Shown in pieces: positions 35,313 to 43,114 of a stretch of DNA of 64,000 bases. How positions within the stretch are numbered: position 1 is the stretch's first letter; each line of letters opens with the position of its first letter. Both the position numbers and the translations under genes were made by a program. The DNA lies in the NCBI RefSeq assembly GCF_052113205.1, contig NZ_JBFRCU010000036.1, positions 3,163 through 67,162 on the forward strand, read 5' to 3'. The notes beneath the pieces are model-generated. The model ran no database searches. It was not told where the DNA came from and worked only from the letters and a program-made list of their open reading frames with translations. This DNA comes from Inquilinus sp052113205. Lineage in GTDB: Bacteria; Pseudomonadota; Alphaproteobacteria; DSM-16000; Inquilinaceae.

Positions 35313-36107
35313 TCAATGTTGCACTTTAAGGAACTGGCGGATCCGCTCGGAGCGTGGATTGTCGAACACCTCGGCCGGCGTCCCCTCCTCCTCGGTCCGC
35401 CCCTGGTGCAGGAAGATCACCCGGCTCGACACCTCGCGGGCGAAGCGCATCTCATGGGTGACGAGCAGCATGGTGTTGCCCTCCTCCGCCAGCTGGCGGA
35501 TCACCCGCAGCACCTCGCCGACCAGCTCGGGGTCGAGGGCCGAGGTCGGCTCGTCGAACAGCATCACCTTGGGCTGCATCGCCAGCGCCCGCGCGATCGC
35601 GGCGCGCTGCTGCTGGCCACCGGACAGGTGGCTCGGATAATGGTCGCGCTTGTCGGCGATGCCGACCTTGACCAGCAGCGCCTCGGCGCGCTCCACCGCT
35701 TCCTTGCGCGGCACCTTCAGCACATGCACCGGCGCCTCGATCACGTTCTCGAGCACGGTCATGTGCGACCACAGGTTGAAGCTCTGGAACACCATGCCGA
35801 GCGAGGCGCGGATCCGGTCGACCTGCTTGCTGTCCTCGGGCTCGGCCTCGCCGGAGCGCAGCTTCCGCATCCGGATCAGCTCGCCATTCACCCACACGCG
35901 GCCGTCATTGGGCATTTCGAGCAGGTTGATGCAGCGCAGCAGCGTGCTCTTGCCCGAGCCGGAGGAGCCGATGATCGAGATGACGTCGCCCTGCCGGGCC
36001 TGCAGCGATACGCCCTTCAGCACTTCGAGCTTGCCGAACCGCTTGTGCATGTCCTCGACGACGATCGCCCTGTCCGAGGGCGCCGCGGCGGCAGCAACAG
36101 AGACCAC
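35313..36107 (-). CDS. Amino-acid ABC transporter ATP-binding protein (HisP/ArtP-type)
   Basis: The 264-residue ATPase of the uptake system. Walker A is GSSGSGKSTLLRC, the signature is LSGGQQQRAAIARAL, Walker B is VMLFDEPTSALDPE and the switch His is LLVTHEMRFAREV. The insertion after Walker A with RMRKLRSGEAEPEDSKQVDR is typical of the HisP/OccP subgroup for basic amino acids. It is the first gene of the operon, followed by the two receptors and two permeases. A perfect dyad at 36143-36159, 36 bases upstream, is the likely operator. Confidence 0.95.
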   Translation of the reverse strand: MVSVAAAAAPSDRAIVVEDMHKRFGKLEVLKGVSLQARQGDVISIIGSSGSGKSTLLRCINLLEMPNDGRVWVNGELIRMRKLRSGEAEPEDSKQVDRIRASLGMVFQSFNLWSHMTVLENVIEAPVHVLKVPRKEAVERAEALLVKVGIADKRDHYPSHLSGGQQQRAAIARALAMQPKVMLFDEPTSALDPELVGEVLRVIRQLAEEGNTMLLVTHEMRFAREVSSRVIFLHQGRTEEEGTPAEVFDNPRSERIRQFLKVQH

Positions 36108-36142
36108 GATGGAAAAGCCTCACCCGAGTTCTTGTTGCAATC

Positions 36143-36159
36143 GAAACAAGCATTGTTTC
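36143..36159. promoter_or_regulatory. Operator-like dyad before the amino-acid transporter operon
   Basis: GAAACAA-GCA-TTGTTTC is a perfect 7-bp dyad with a 3-base centre, inside an AT-rich patch between the ATPase gene and ccmI. A nearby CTTGTTGCAA (36131-36140) repeats the half-site. No local regulator gene is present. Confidence 0.5.
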
Positions 36160-36264
36160 CCGGTGCCGGTCAACCGCGGCCCGACGCCGCGTCGCTGCAA
36201 CCGCGAAGACGAAGGTGCCGGGCCGGTTTTCATCCGCATTGTTGCGGCGATCCGGCCGGTCCGG

Positions 36265-37650
36265 TCATCCGGCGTCGGGCGCCGGCAGCTGCGACATGCG
36301 GCCCTCGATTGCCCGGCGCTCCTGGCTGCCCTCCCGGAACTGATCGCGCATCCGGCCCCACAACCTCCGCGCCTCCTCCGGCTGTCCCGCCTTCTGCGCG
36401 GCGACGCCGAGGAACCACAGGGCCTGGAGGTCGTTCGGATCGGAGGCCAGGATGCGGCGCAGCCCGGTTTCCAGCAGCGGCGGCACCTCCTCGCCGCGGC
36501 CGGCGGTCAGCAGGGCGTCGGCATAGGCGCGCAGCAGATCGTTGTTGTCCGGCGCCAGCGCCGCAGCCCGGGCATAGGCGTCGGCGGCGGCGCCGGCGTC
36601 GCCCAGCACACCGCGGGCGCGGGCCAGGCGGACCCAGCCCTCGAGATCGTCCGGCGACTGCTCCAGCCGCGCCGCCAGGCCATCGACCATGCCGCGGATC
36701 GCCTTGGCCTGCTCGTCCGGCGGCAGCGACGCGATGGCGCCGGCCGGGCCGCTCGCCGGCGGGGCGGCCCGCGCGGTGGGCGGCTGCGGTTCCGGCGTCG
36801 CGGTCTTCGGGTCGAGACCGAGGCGCTGCGCCGCCTCGGCGAGATGCTGGCGCACCGAGGGCAGCCAGGGCGCGTCGGCCGGGGACTCCCGCACCAGCGC
36901 CTGCCACAGGTCCAGCGCCGCACGGTCGTCGCCGGCCTGGGCGTTGCCGAGCGCCAGGAAATAGCGGGCCCGGATGTCGGCGGGCCGCAGCGCCAGCGCC
37001 TGATCGAAGGCGGCGCGCGCGGTCTCGGTGACGGTGCCGCCATTGGCGCCGACCAGGGCCTCGCCGTAGCGGCCGGTCAGCTCGGCATCGGCATTGCCCA
37101 AGCCGATGGCGCGGCCATAGGCGTCGGCCGCCTTGGCGCTCTCGCCCAGCTGACCCCAACGCTGGCCAAGCTCGATCCAGCCGGCGCGGTCCTGTGGGCT
37201 GGCGGCCAGGCGCTGTTCCAGGCTCTGCGCCTCGGCCATCGCGGATTGGACCGCCATGCGCTCGCCCGGGTCACGGCTGGCAAAGGGCTGCGACTTCAGG
37301 CCGGGCGTGCCTTCGACCATGTAGATCGCCAGCGCCGCCACCGGCAGCAGCACGGCAAGGCCCAACGCGATGCGCCGCGGCGGCGCGACGGAGGCGGTGA
37401 TCGTCGGCTTCGCTTCGCCTGCGGCGGCCAGCAGGCGGCGGCCGATCTCGGCCTTCGCCGCCTCGGCCTCGGCGGCGCCGATCTCGCCGGCGGCACGCTC
37501 GCGCTCCAGCTCCTTCAACTGGTCGCGATAGATCGCGGCGTCGGCACCGGAGGCGAGCGAGGCGTCGGTGGCGAAGAGGCGGCGCAGCAGCAACGCCACG
37601 GCGCCGCCGGTCATCACCGCTGCGGCCACCCAGAACAGCCAGCCGGTCAC
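36265..37650 (-). CDS. ccmI: c-type cytochrome biogenesis protein CcmI (CycH)
   Basis: A 461-residue apocytochrome chaperone. Two N-terminal membrane helices (about residues 3-22 and 93-112) bracket a cytoplasmic leucine/charge-rich segment (YRDQLKELERERAAGEIGAA), and a periplasmic TPR-rich domain fills the remainder (EQRLAASPQDRAGWIELGQR and later repeats). CcmI delivers apocytochrome c to the CcmFH ligation complex. Its start overlaps the ccmH stop by 4 bases, so it is translationally coupled as the last gene of the ccm run. Confidence 0.95.
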   Translation of the reverse strand: MTGWLFWVAAAVMTGGAVALLLRRLFATDASLASGADAAIYRDQLKELERERAAGEIGAAEAEAAKAEIGRRLLAAAGEAKPTITASVAPPRRIALGLAVLLPVAALAIYMVEGTPGLKSQPFASRDPGERMAVQSAMAEAQSLEQRLAASPQDRAGWIELGQRWGQLGESAKAADAYGRAIGLGNADAELTGRYGEALVGANGGTVTETARAAFDQALALRPADIRARYFLALGNAQAGDDRAALDLWQALVRESPADAPWLPSVRQHLAEAAQRLGLDPKTATPEPQPPTARAAPPASGPAGAIASLPPDEQAKAIRGMVDGLAARLEQSPDDLEGWVRLARARGVLGDAGAAADAYARAAALAPDNNDLLRAYADALLTAGRGEEVPPLLETGLRRILASDPNDLQALWFLGVAAQKAGQPEEARRLWGRMRDQFREGSQERRAIEGRMSQLPAPDAG

Positions 37651-38114
37651 GGCGCCGATTCCTCGTCCATCAGCCGGGCCAGGCGGCGGCTCTCCTCCGG
37701 CGACAGCGGCACCACCTCGGCCGGGCGCCGGCGGCGGCGCAGGATCAGCAGGGCAATGGCGGCGAACAGCAGCACCACCGGGCCGAACCAGAGCGCCAGC
37801 GTGCCGGCGCGCAGCGGCGGCCGCAGCAGCACATAGTCGCCGTAGCGGGCGGTGACGAAGTCCAGCACCTGGCCGTTGCTGTCGCCGGCGGTCAGCCGCT
37901 CGCGCACGATGCGGCGCAGGTCGCGCGCAAGGTCGGCGTTGGAATCGTCGATCGACTGGTTCTGGCAGACCAGGCAGCGCAGCTCCTGCCCCAGCTCCCG
38001 CGCCCGTGCCTCCAGCGCCGGGTCGGAGAGCTGCTCCTGCGGCTCCACCGCGAAGGCGGGGGCGGCCGCGGCGACGGCCAGCAGCAGCGCCGCAAGGATG
38101 GCACGTCCCCTCAC
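37647..38114 (-). CDS. ccmH: Cytochrome c maturation protein CcmH (CycL)
   Basis: A 155-residue membrane-anchored thiol oxidoreductase. After a signal peptide, LRCLVCQNQSIDDSNADLAR contains the conserved CxxC that reduces the heme-binding cysteines of apocytochrome c. One C-terminal membrane helix (LALWFGPVVLLFAAIALLIL) and a basic stop-transfer end follow. It overlaps ccmG and ccmI by 4 bases each. Unlike E. coli CcmH it lacks a fused TPR domain; that role belongs to the separate CcmI. Confidence 0.96.
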   Translation of the reverse strand: MRGRAILAALLLAVAAAAPAFAVEPQEQLSDPALEARARELGQELRCLVCQNQSIDDSNADLARDLRRIVRERLTAGDSNGQVLDFVTARYGDYVLLRPPLRAGTLALWFGPVVLLFAAIALLILRRRRRPAEVVPLSPEESRRLARLMDEESAP

Positions 38115-38647
38115 TTCGCCAGCTCCGCCAGCAGCGGCCGGATCTCGCGGTCGACGATGTCGGGGGTCAGCGGGCCGGGGTGCCGGTAGCGAATGCGGCC
38201 GGCCTTGTCGATCACGAAGGTCTCCGGCACGCCGTAGACGCCGAGGTCGATCGCGGTGCGGCCCTCAACGTCGGCGCCGATCCGGAGATACGGGTCGCCG
38301 TTGCGTTTCAGCCAGGCCAGCGCGTCCTCCGGCTTGTCCTTGTAGTTGATGGCCAGGACCGGAATGCCGTCCTCGCGGCCGAGCTTGGTGATCACCGGAT
38401 GCTCGGCCAGGCACGGCACGCACCAGCTGGCAAAGACGTTCAGCAGCATCGGCGCCCCGCCGAAATTGCCGGTCGAGAGACCGTCCGACCGGCCCGGCAG
38501 CGCCGCCAGGTCGAAGACCGGCAGCGGCTTGTCGATCAAGGCCGAGGGCAGCGATTGCGGGTCGCTGCCCGACAGCAGCTTGGTCCCGACCCCGACGGCC
38601 AGGGCGGCGAGCAGCAGCAGCGGCAGCAGGAACAGCAATCGGCGCAT
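38111..38647 (-). CDS. ccmG: Thiol:disulfide interchange protein CcmG/DsbE
   Basis: A 178-residue periplasmic thioredoxin-like protein tethered by an N-terminal helix (LLFLLPLLLLAALAVGVGTK). The active site is FASWCVPCLAEHP (CVPC), with the cis-Pro region GVPETFVIDKAGR. It keeps the CcmH/apocytochrome thiols reduced. The gene lies 13 bases after ccmF and overlaps ccmH by 4 bases. Confidence 0.96.
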   Translation of the reverse strand: MRRLLFLLPLLLLAALAVGVGTKLLSGSDPQSLPSALIDKPLPVFDLAALPGRSDGLSTGNFGGAPMLLNVFASWCVPCLAEHPVITKLGREDGIPVLAINYKDKPEDALAWLKRNGDPYLRIGADVEGRTAIDLGVYGVPETFVIDKAGRIRYRHPGPLTPDIVDREIRPLLAELAK

Positions 38648-38660
38648 GGTTTCGCGATCC

Positions 38661-40628
38661 TCAGGCCGGCGACCCGACGGCCGGCGCCGCCGTCCGCCGC
38701 GGCGCGCCGACGCGCAGCCGGCGGTCGCTCAGCGACAGCGCACCGCCGAAGGCCATGACCAGGGCGCCGCCCCAGATCCACGGCACCAGCGGGTGGTGGT
38801 ACAGCCGCAGGCTCCAGCGGCCGTCCGCCTGTTCCTCGCCCAGGGCGACATAAACGTCGCCGGTCAGGGTGGTGTGGATCGCGACCTCGCTGGTCGGCAT
38901 CCGGGCCACCGGATAGAAGCGCTTCTCGGGCGCGAGATCGGTCACGACGCTGCCGTCATGCAGCAGCGTCATGTCCCCCTCACGGGTCTCATAGTTCGGC
39001 CCCTGCGCCATGCGCACGCCGTCGAACTGGACCGCATAGCCGGCGGCGAGGTCGATGCGGTCACCCGGCTTGGCCAGCACCAGCTTCTCGGTCGACCAGT
39101 AGCTGGTGGCGATCATGCCGAGCAGCGCGATGCCGAGCCCGGCATGGGCGAAGGCGGTGCCCCAGGCGCTGCGTGGCAGGCCGACGGCGCGGGACAGGCT
39201 GTCCCGCAGCGGGATCCGGAACAGCCGCACCCGCTCCGCGATCTCGGTGGCGGCGCCGAGCACCACCCAGGCGCCGAAGGCGATGCCGACCAGCGCCAGC
39301 ACCGGCCCGCCGCCCTGCAGCCACAGCGCGGCCAGGGTGACGATCACGGCGCCGGCGGCGGCGAATTTCAGCCGGCCGAGCACACCGGCCAGGTCGCCGC
39401 GCTTCCAGGCCATCAAGGGCGCGATCACCATCACCACGACCACCGGCGTCATCAGCGGCACGAAGGTGAGCTGGTAGAACGGCTTGCCGACCGAGACCGC
39501 CTTGTCGAGCAGCGGGTAGAGCGTGCCGATGAACACCGTCACCGTGGCGGTGCAGATCAGGAGGTTGTTCAGCACCAGCGCCCCTTCCCGGCTGATCGGG
39601 GCAAAGACGCCGCCCAGCTTCAGCCGCGGCGCGCGGATGGCGTAGAGGGTGAAGGCGCCGCCGATGGTAAGCGCCAGCAGCAGCAGGATGAACACGCCGC
39701 GCTCCGGGTCGACGGCGAAGGCGTGCACCGAGGTGATGATGCCGGAGCGCACCAGGAAGGTGCCGACCAGGCTGAGGCCGAAGGCGAGGATGGCGAGCAG
39801 GATGGTCCAGCTCTTCAGCGCGTCGCGCTTCTCGACCACCAGGGCGGAGTGCAGCAGCGCGGTGCCGGCCATCCAGGGCATCAGCGAGGCGTTCTCAACC
39901 GGGTCCCAGAACCACCAGCCGCCCCAGCCGAGCTCGTAATAGGCCCAGTAGGAACCGAGCGCGATGCCGACGGTCAGGAACGACCAGGCGGCCAGGGTCC
40001 AGGGCCGCACCCAGCGCGCCCAGGCGGGGTCGACCCGGCCCTCGAGCAACGCCGCGACGGCGAAGGAGAAGGCCATCGAGAAGCCGACATAGCCCAGATA
40101 GAGAAAGGGCGGGTGGAAGGCCAGGCCGGGGTCCTGCAGCAGCGGGTTCATGTCCTGGCCGTCGAGCGGCGCCGGGTCGAGCCGCAGGAAGGGATTCGAG
40201 GTCAGGATGATGAAGGCCAGGAAGCCGACCCCGATCATGCCCTGCACCGCCAGCACCCGCGCCTTCAGCGTCGGCGGCAGGTTGCTGCCGAACAGCGCCA
40301 CCGCGGCCCCGAACAACGCCAGGATGAGGACCCAGAGCAGCATCGAGCCCTCATGGTTCCCCCAGACGCCGGTGACCTTGTAGAGCATCGGCTTGGTGGA
40401 GAGGCTGTTGTTCGCGACCAGCGCCACCGAGAAGTCGGAGACGACATAGGCCCAGGTCAGCGCCGCGAAGGCGATGCCGATGGCGGCCAGCTGCAGCGTC
40501 GCCGCCGGCTCGGCGATCGCCATCATCCCGGGATGGCGCCGGGCGGCGCCCCACAGCGGCAGGGTCGACTGCACCACAGCGAGCAGCAGCGCCAGGACCA
40601 GGGCGTAGTGGCCGAGCTCGGGGATCAT
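38661..40628 (-). CDS. ccmF: Heme lyase subunit CcmF
   Basis: A 655-residue polytopic protein with about fifteen membrane helices. The WWD domain reads GGWWFWDPVENASLMPW, the periplasmic heme-contact region of the ligase that attaches heme to apocytochrome CXXCH motifs. Conserved blocks NNSLSTKPMLYKVTGVWGNH and GWGGWWFWDP confirm the family. It overlaps ccmE by 4 bases (ATGA), consistent with coupled translation; CcmF accepts heme from CcmE. Confidence 0.97.
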   Translation of the reverse strand: MIPELGHYALVLALLLAVVQSTLPLWGAARRHPGMMAIAEPAATLQLAAIGIAFAALTWAYVVSDFSVALVANNSLSTKPMLYKVTGVWGNHEGSMLLWVLILALFGAAVALFGSNLPPTLKARVLAVQGMIGVGFLAFIILTSNPFLRLDPAPLDGQDMNPLLQDPGLAFHPPFLYLGYVGFSMAFSFAVAALLEGRVDPAWARWVRPWTLAAWSFLTVGIALGSYWAYYELGWGGWWFWDPVENASLMPWMAGTALLHSALVVEKRDALKSWTILLAILAFGLSLVGTFLVRSGIITSVHAFAVDPERGVFILLLLALTIGGAFTLYAIRAPRLKLGGVFAPISREGALVLNNLLICTATVTVFIGTLYPLLDKAVSVGKPFYQLTFVPLMTPVVVVMVIAPLMAWKRGDLAGVLGRLKFAAAGAVIVTLAALWLQGGGPVLALVGIAFGAWVVLGAATEIAERVRLFRIPLRDSLSRAVGLPRSAWGTAFAHAGLGIALLGMIATSYWSTEKLVLAKPGDRIDLAAGYAVQFDGVRMAQGPNYETREGDMTLLHDGSVVTDLAPEKRFYPVARMPTSEVAIHTTLTGDVYVALGEEQADGRWSLRLYHHPLVPWIWGGALVMAFGGALSLSDRRLRVGAPRRTAAPAVGSPA

Positions 40629-41110
40629 TGCGCGGCCACCGTGCCGGGGGAGAGGGCGGGCTTGCCGGAGCCGCCGGGCGCGCCCGGATGGCCGGCATCG
40701 CGCAGGGCCTTGGCGACTTCGGGCGGCATGTATTTCTCGTCGTGCTTGGCCAGCAGCTCGTCGGCGACGAAGGTGCCGTCGGCCCCGACCCGGCCATGCG
40801 CCACCACGCCCTGGCCCTCGCGGAACAGGTCGGGGACGATGCCGCCGTAGCGCACCGGCACGTCGAAGGCGGTGTCGGTGACGGTGAAGGTGATGGTCTG
40901 CCCGTCCGGCAGACGCCGCAGCGAGCCGTCGACCACCAGGCCGCCGAGGCGGAAGCGCTGCCCTTCCGCCACCTTGCCGTCATGCAGCTCGGTCGGGCTG
41001 TAGAAGAACAGCAGGTTGTCCTGGAAGGCGGTCAGGGCCAGGGCCGAGGCGGTGCCGAGGCCGAGGGCGGCGAGGCCCAGCAGCATCAGCCGGCGGCGCT
41101 TGCGGGTCAT
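40625..41110 (-). CDS. ccmE: Heme chaperone CcmE
   Basis: A 161-residue periplasmic chaperone anchored by one N-terminal helix. The OB-fold beta barrel includes FFYSPTELHDGKVAEGQRFR and the heme-attachment motif VADELLAKHDEKYMPPE, where the His is the covalent heme site and the nearby Tyr is the ligand. It receives heme from CcmABCD and passes it to CcmF. It overlaps ccmD and ccmF by 4 bases each. Confidence 0.97.
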   Translation of the reverse strand: MTRKRRRLMLLGLAALGLGTASALALTAFQDNLLFFYSPTELHDGKVAEGQRFRLGGLVVDGSLRRLPDGQTITFTVTDTAFDVPVRYGGIVPDLFREGQGVVAHGRVGADGTFVADELLAKHDEKYMPPEVAKALRDAGHPGAPGGSGKPALSPGTVAAQ

Positions 41111-41277
41111 GCCCGTCTCCCGCGGCCGCGCAGCTGCTCCAGCGCCTCCAGGCTGCGCCGGCTGCTGCGCCGCTGCGCCAGGGTGGCGACGGTCAGCCCG
41201 ACCAGCACCACCAGGGCGGCGCCATAGGCGGTCCAGACATAGAGGGCGTAGCCGCCCATCGCGAGGAACTCGGTCAT
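41107..41277 (-). CDS. ccmD: Heme exporter protein CcmD
   Basis: A 56-residue small membrane protein, MTEFLAMGGYALYVWTAYGA, with one helix continuing to about residue 32 and a charged C-terminal tail (QRRSSRRSLEALEQLRGRG). The GGYxxYVWxAY signature is typical of CcmD, which helps release holo-CcmE from CcmABC. It overlaps ccmC and ccmE by 4 bases (ATGA) on each side. Confidence 0.93.
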   Translation of the reverse strand: MTEFLAMGGYALYVWTAYGAALVVLVGLTVATLAQRRSSRRSLEALEQLRGRGRRA

Positions 41278-42035
41278 CCGATCGGCTGCTCCAGCCCGGG
41301 CGCTTCGCCGCGCCGCGCGGCCATGGCGGTGGCCAGTCGCAGGGCGCGGATCCGACGCTCGGCGATCTCGGTCTCGGTGCGCAGCAGCACCAGCCAGGCG
41401 AACAGCGCGGTGAAGGCGACCGCCATCAGCAGCAGCGGCACCAGCATCGAGGAGTCGAGGGCGGAGCCGCCCAGCTTCATCACCGAGGCCGGCTGGTGCA
41501 GCGTGTTCCACCAGTCGACCGAGAACTTGATGATCGGCACGTTGACGGCGCCGACCAGGGTCAGCACCGCGCCGGCCTTGAGGCCGCGCTGCGGGTCGTC
41601 GAAGGCCGAGACCAGCACGATGTAGCCGAGATAGATGAAGAACAGGATCAGCACGCTGGTCAGCCGCGCATCCCACACCCACCAGGTGCCCCACATCGGC
41701 TGGCCCCAGAGCGAGCCGGTGAGCAGGCACAGCGCGGTGAAGCCCGCGCCGAGCGGCGCCGCGGCCTTGGTGTAGAGCTCGGCCACCGGGTGCTTCCAGA
41801 CCAGGCCGACGGCCGAGGCCACGACCATGGTGGTGTAGACCATCATCGCCATCCAGGCCGAAGGCACGTGGATATACATGATCCGCACCGTCTCGCCCTG
41901 CTGGTAGTCCGGCGGAGAATCGAACAGGGCCAGCCACAGCCCGGCGCCGAGCGTCAGCAAGGCGATGCCGAGGGCCCATGGCCGCAGGGCGGCGCTCAGG
42001 CGCAGGAAGCGGGCCGGGTTGGCGAAGCGGTGCAT
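41274..42035 (-). CDS. ccmC: Heme exporter/handling protein CcmC
   Basis: A six-helix membrane protein, 253 residues from the ATG at 42035 (MHRFANPARFLRLSAALRPW). The tryptophan-rich WWD motif MWGTWWVWDARLTS and flanking His residues coordinate heme for transfer to CcmE. An in-frame ATG at 42086 would add 17 residues without family support. ccmA and ccmB lie about 1.1 kb upstream instead of next to it, separated by a SET-domain gene, an antitoxin gene and a repeat. Confidence 0.96.
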   Translation of the reverse strand: MHRFANPARFLRLSAALRPWALGIALLTLGAGLWLALFDSPPDYQQGETVRIMYIHVPSAWMAMMVYTTMVVASAVGLVWKHPVAELYTKAAAPLGAGFTALCLLTGSLWGQPMWGTWWVWDARLTSVLILFFIYLGYIVLVSAFDDPQRGLKAGAVLTLVGAVNVPIIKFSVDWWNTLHQPASVMKLGGSALDSSMLVPLLLMAVAFTALFAWLVLLRTETEIAERRIRALRLATAMAARRGEAPGLEQPIG

Positions 42036-42095
42036 GGCGTGGCGTGGCGGTCGTTGGGCCTCAGGATAGACAAAGCTCGGTCGCATGTCGGCGGC

Positions 42096-42512
42096 TCAAT
42101 TGCCGCGCCCCGCGGGCCCGCCTGCCGCTCCGCCCGATGCCTGGATGGCGTCGCGCAGCTCCGGATGGAAGGCACCGTAGTCGCAGGTCAGCTCCTCTCC
42201 CGCTGCGATGTCGCGCCGGGCGACGCAGACCTCGCCGACCGTCTCCAGCGTCGGGTCGTCGCTGTGGTTCATGAAGCGGGCATCGTCGAGGTTGAGCGAC
42301 AGCCCGCCCGGCAGCTCCGGCGCCGGATAGGCGTAGCGCTCGAGGAAGTCGCGCGCGGTCTCGGGCAGCGCAGCGATCGCGGCATCGGGCACGAAGGCCT
42401 CGAACACCGGATGCCAGCGCCAGACCTCCGTGCCGGCAGCGATCGGTTCGGCGGCGAGCAGACCCAGCCCTTCGATCCGGCTGGGCCCGACGGTGGTGGG
42501 GACGAGAAGCAT
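42096..42512 (-). CDS. SET-domain protein
   Basis: A compact 138-residue protein that is little more than a SET core. GLGLLAAEPIAAGTEVWRW, DARFMNHSDDPT (the NHS pseudoknot motif that binds S-adenosylmethionine) and IAAGEELTCDYGAF are all present, so lysine methyltransferase activity is plausible. Post-SET cysteines are absent. Bacterial SET proteins of this type are small and of unknown target. The start at 42512 directly precedes the fold. It lies 60 bases upstream of ccmC on the same strand, inside the ccm cluster, but no link with heme is known. Confidence 0.85.
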   Translation of the reverse strand: MLLVPTTVGPSRIEGLGLLAAEPIAAGTEVWRWHPVFEAFVPDAAIAALPETARDFLERYAYPAPELPGGLSLNLDDARFMNHSDDPTLETVGEVCVARRDIAAGEELTCDYGAFHPELRDAIQASGGAAGGPAGRGN

Positions 42513-42687
42513 CGGCCGGGTTCCTTTTGCCCAAGCATTACGCGAGGCCGGCCTCCGCGTCACCCCGGACGAAGGATCGACGGCGATATGCCGTCATGCG
42601 GCGAGGGATGAGTATGGTCGATCGGCGATCTGCCGCGGCGGCGTCCACGCCGGCTCCCGGACGAACGTGCCCCACGCGCTCCCTTAT

Positions 42688-42779
42688 CCCTGGATTGCCG
42701 GGCTTGACCCGGCAATCCAGGGACCACCACGAACGGCTCTGGCCACCCCTGGATCCTCGGGTCAAGCCCGAGGATGACA
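42688..42779. repeat. Dispersed palindromic repeat (GGGCTTGACC type), copy C
   Basis: The left half CCCTGGATTGCCGGGCTTGA is itself palindromic with CCCGGCAATCCAGGG, and the right half contains CCTCGGGTCAAGCCCGAGGA and ends ATGACA. It shares arms with copies A and B. It ends about 14 bases before a 9-base direct repeat GTAGAGGTG (42793-42801 and 42806-42814) that abuts the toxin remnant. The rest of 42564-42829 holds no gene. Confidence 0.8.
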
Positions 42780-42799
42780 ACAACAAAGCAGCGTAGAGG

Positions 42800-42843
42800 T
42801 GCAGTGTAGAGGTGGAGAACACCCGCCACTCAAGAACCGGCAC
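42800..42843 (-). pseudogene. Possible toxin-gene remnant overlapping the antitoxin
   Basis: A GTG at 42843 overlaps the antitoxin stop by 14 bases, the usual coupling of type II toxin genes. The frame reads VPVLEWR, which resembles the first residues of ParE/RelE toxins, but then loses all similarity and enters the direct repeats and repeat copy C. It looks like a toxin gene deleted after about seven codons. The match is very short, so the assignment is tentative. Confidence 0.35.
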
Positions 42844-43051
42844 GGCGCTTCCGGTCGATCAGGGCCTGAGCCTCGTCCATGACCTGCTGCTGCGGCACCG
42901 CCGGACGCGTGTCGGCCAGCGCCTCCTGCACCTTTGCTCGGAACGACGCATCCAGATCCTCGAACAGGTTCTCGGGAGAGGCGAGACGTTCGCCCCTGCC
43001 CTGTTCGAGTTCAGCCATGGCCCTGCGTGTCGTAGCGTTCGGCACCGCCAT
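42830..43051 (-). CDS. Orphan antitoxin-like protein (RelB/stability-determinant type)
   Basis: A 73-residue protein starting at 43051 with AGGAG upstream. The N-terminal half MAVPNATTRRAMAELEQGRG with ENLFEDLDA recalls RelB/DinJ-type antitoxins. The C-terminal half FRAKVQEALADTRPAVPQQQ recalls the stability-determinant antitoxins paired with ParE toxins. No intact toxin gene follows; the next codons in the expected position appear to be a truncated toxin start. It could now act alone as a repressor or anti-addiction factor, or be drifting. It sits between ccmB and ccmC. Confidence 0.7.
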   Translation of the reverse strand: MAVPNATTRRAMAELEQGRGERLASPENLFEDLDASFRAKVQEALADTRPAVPQQQVMDEAQALIDRKRRAGS

Positions 43052-43114
43052 GATCAATCTCCTGACCTGTTGGAAACAGCGTAGCCAGATCCTGCGAGCC
43101 TTCAAGCGACACCG

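Noticed and set aside
38346..40850. 834-codon plus-strand open frame over ccmF, ccmG and ccmE
   Set aside because: It is the complement of three clearly identified ccm genes and has no recognisable domain.
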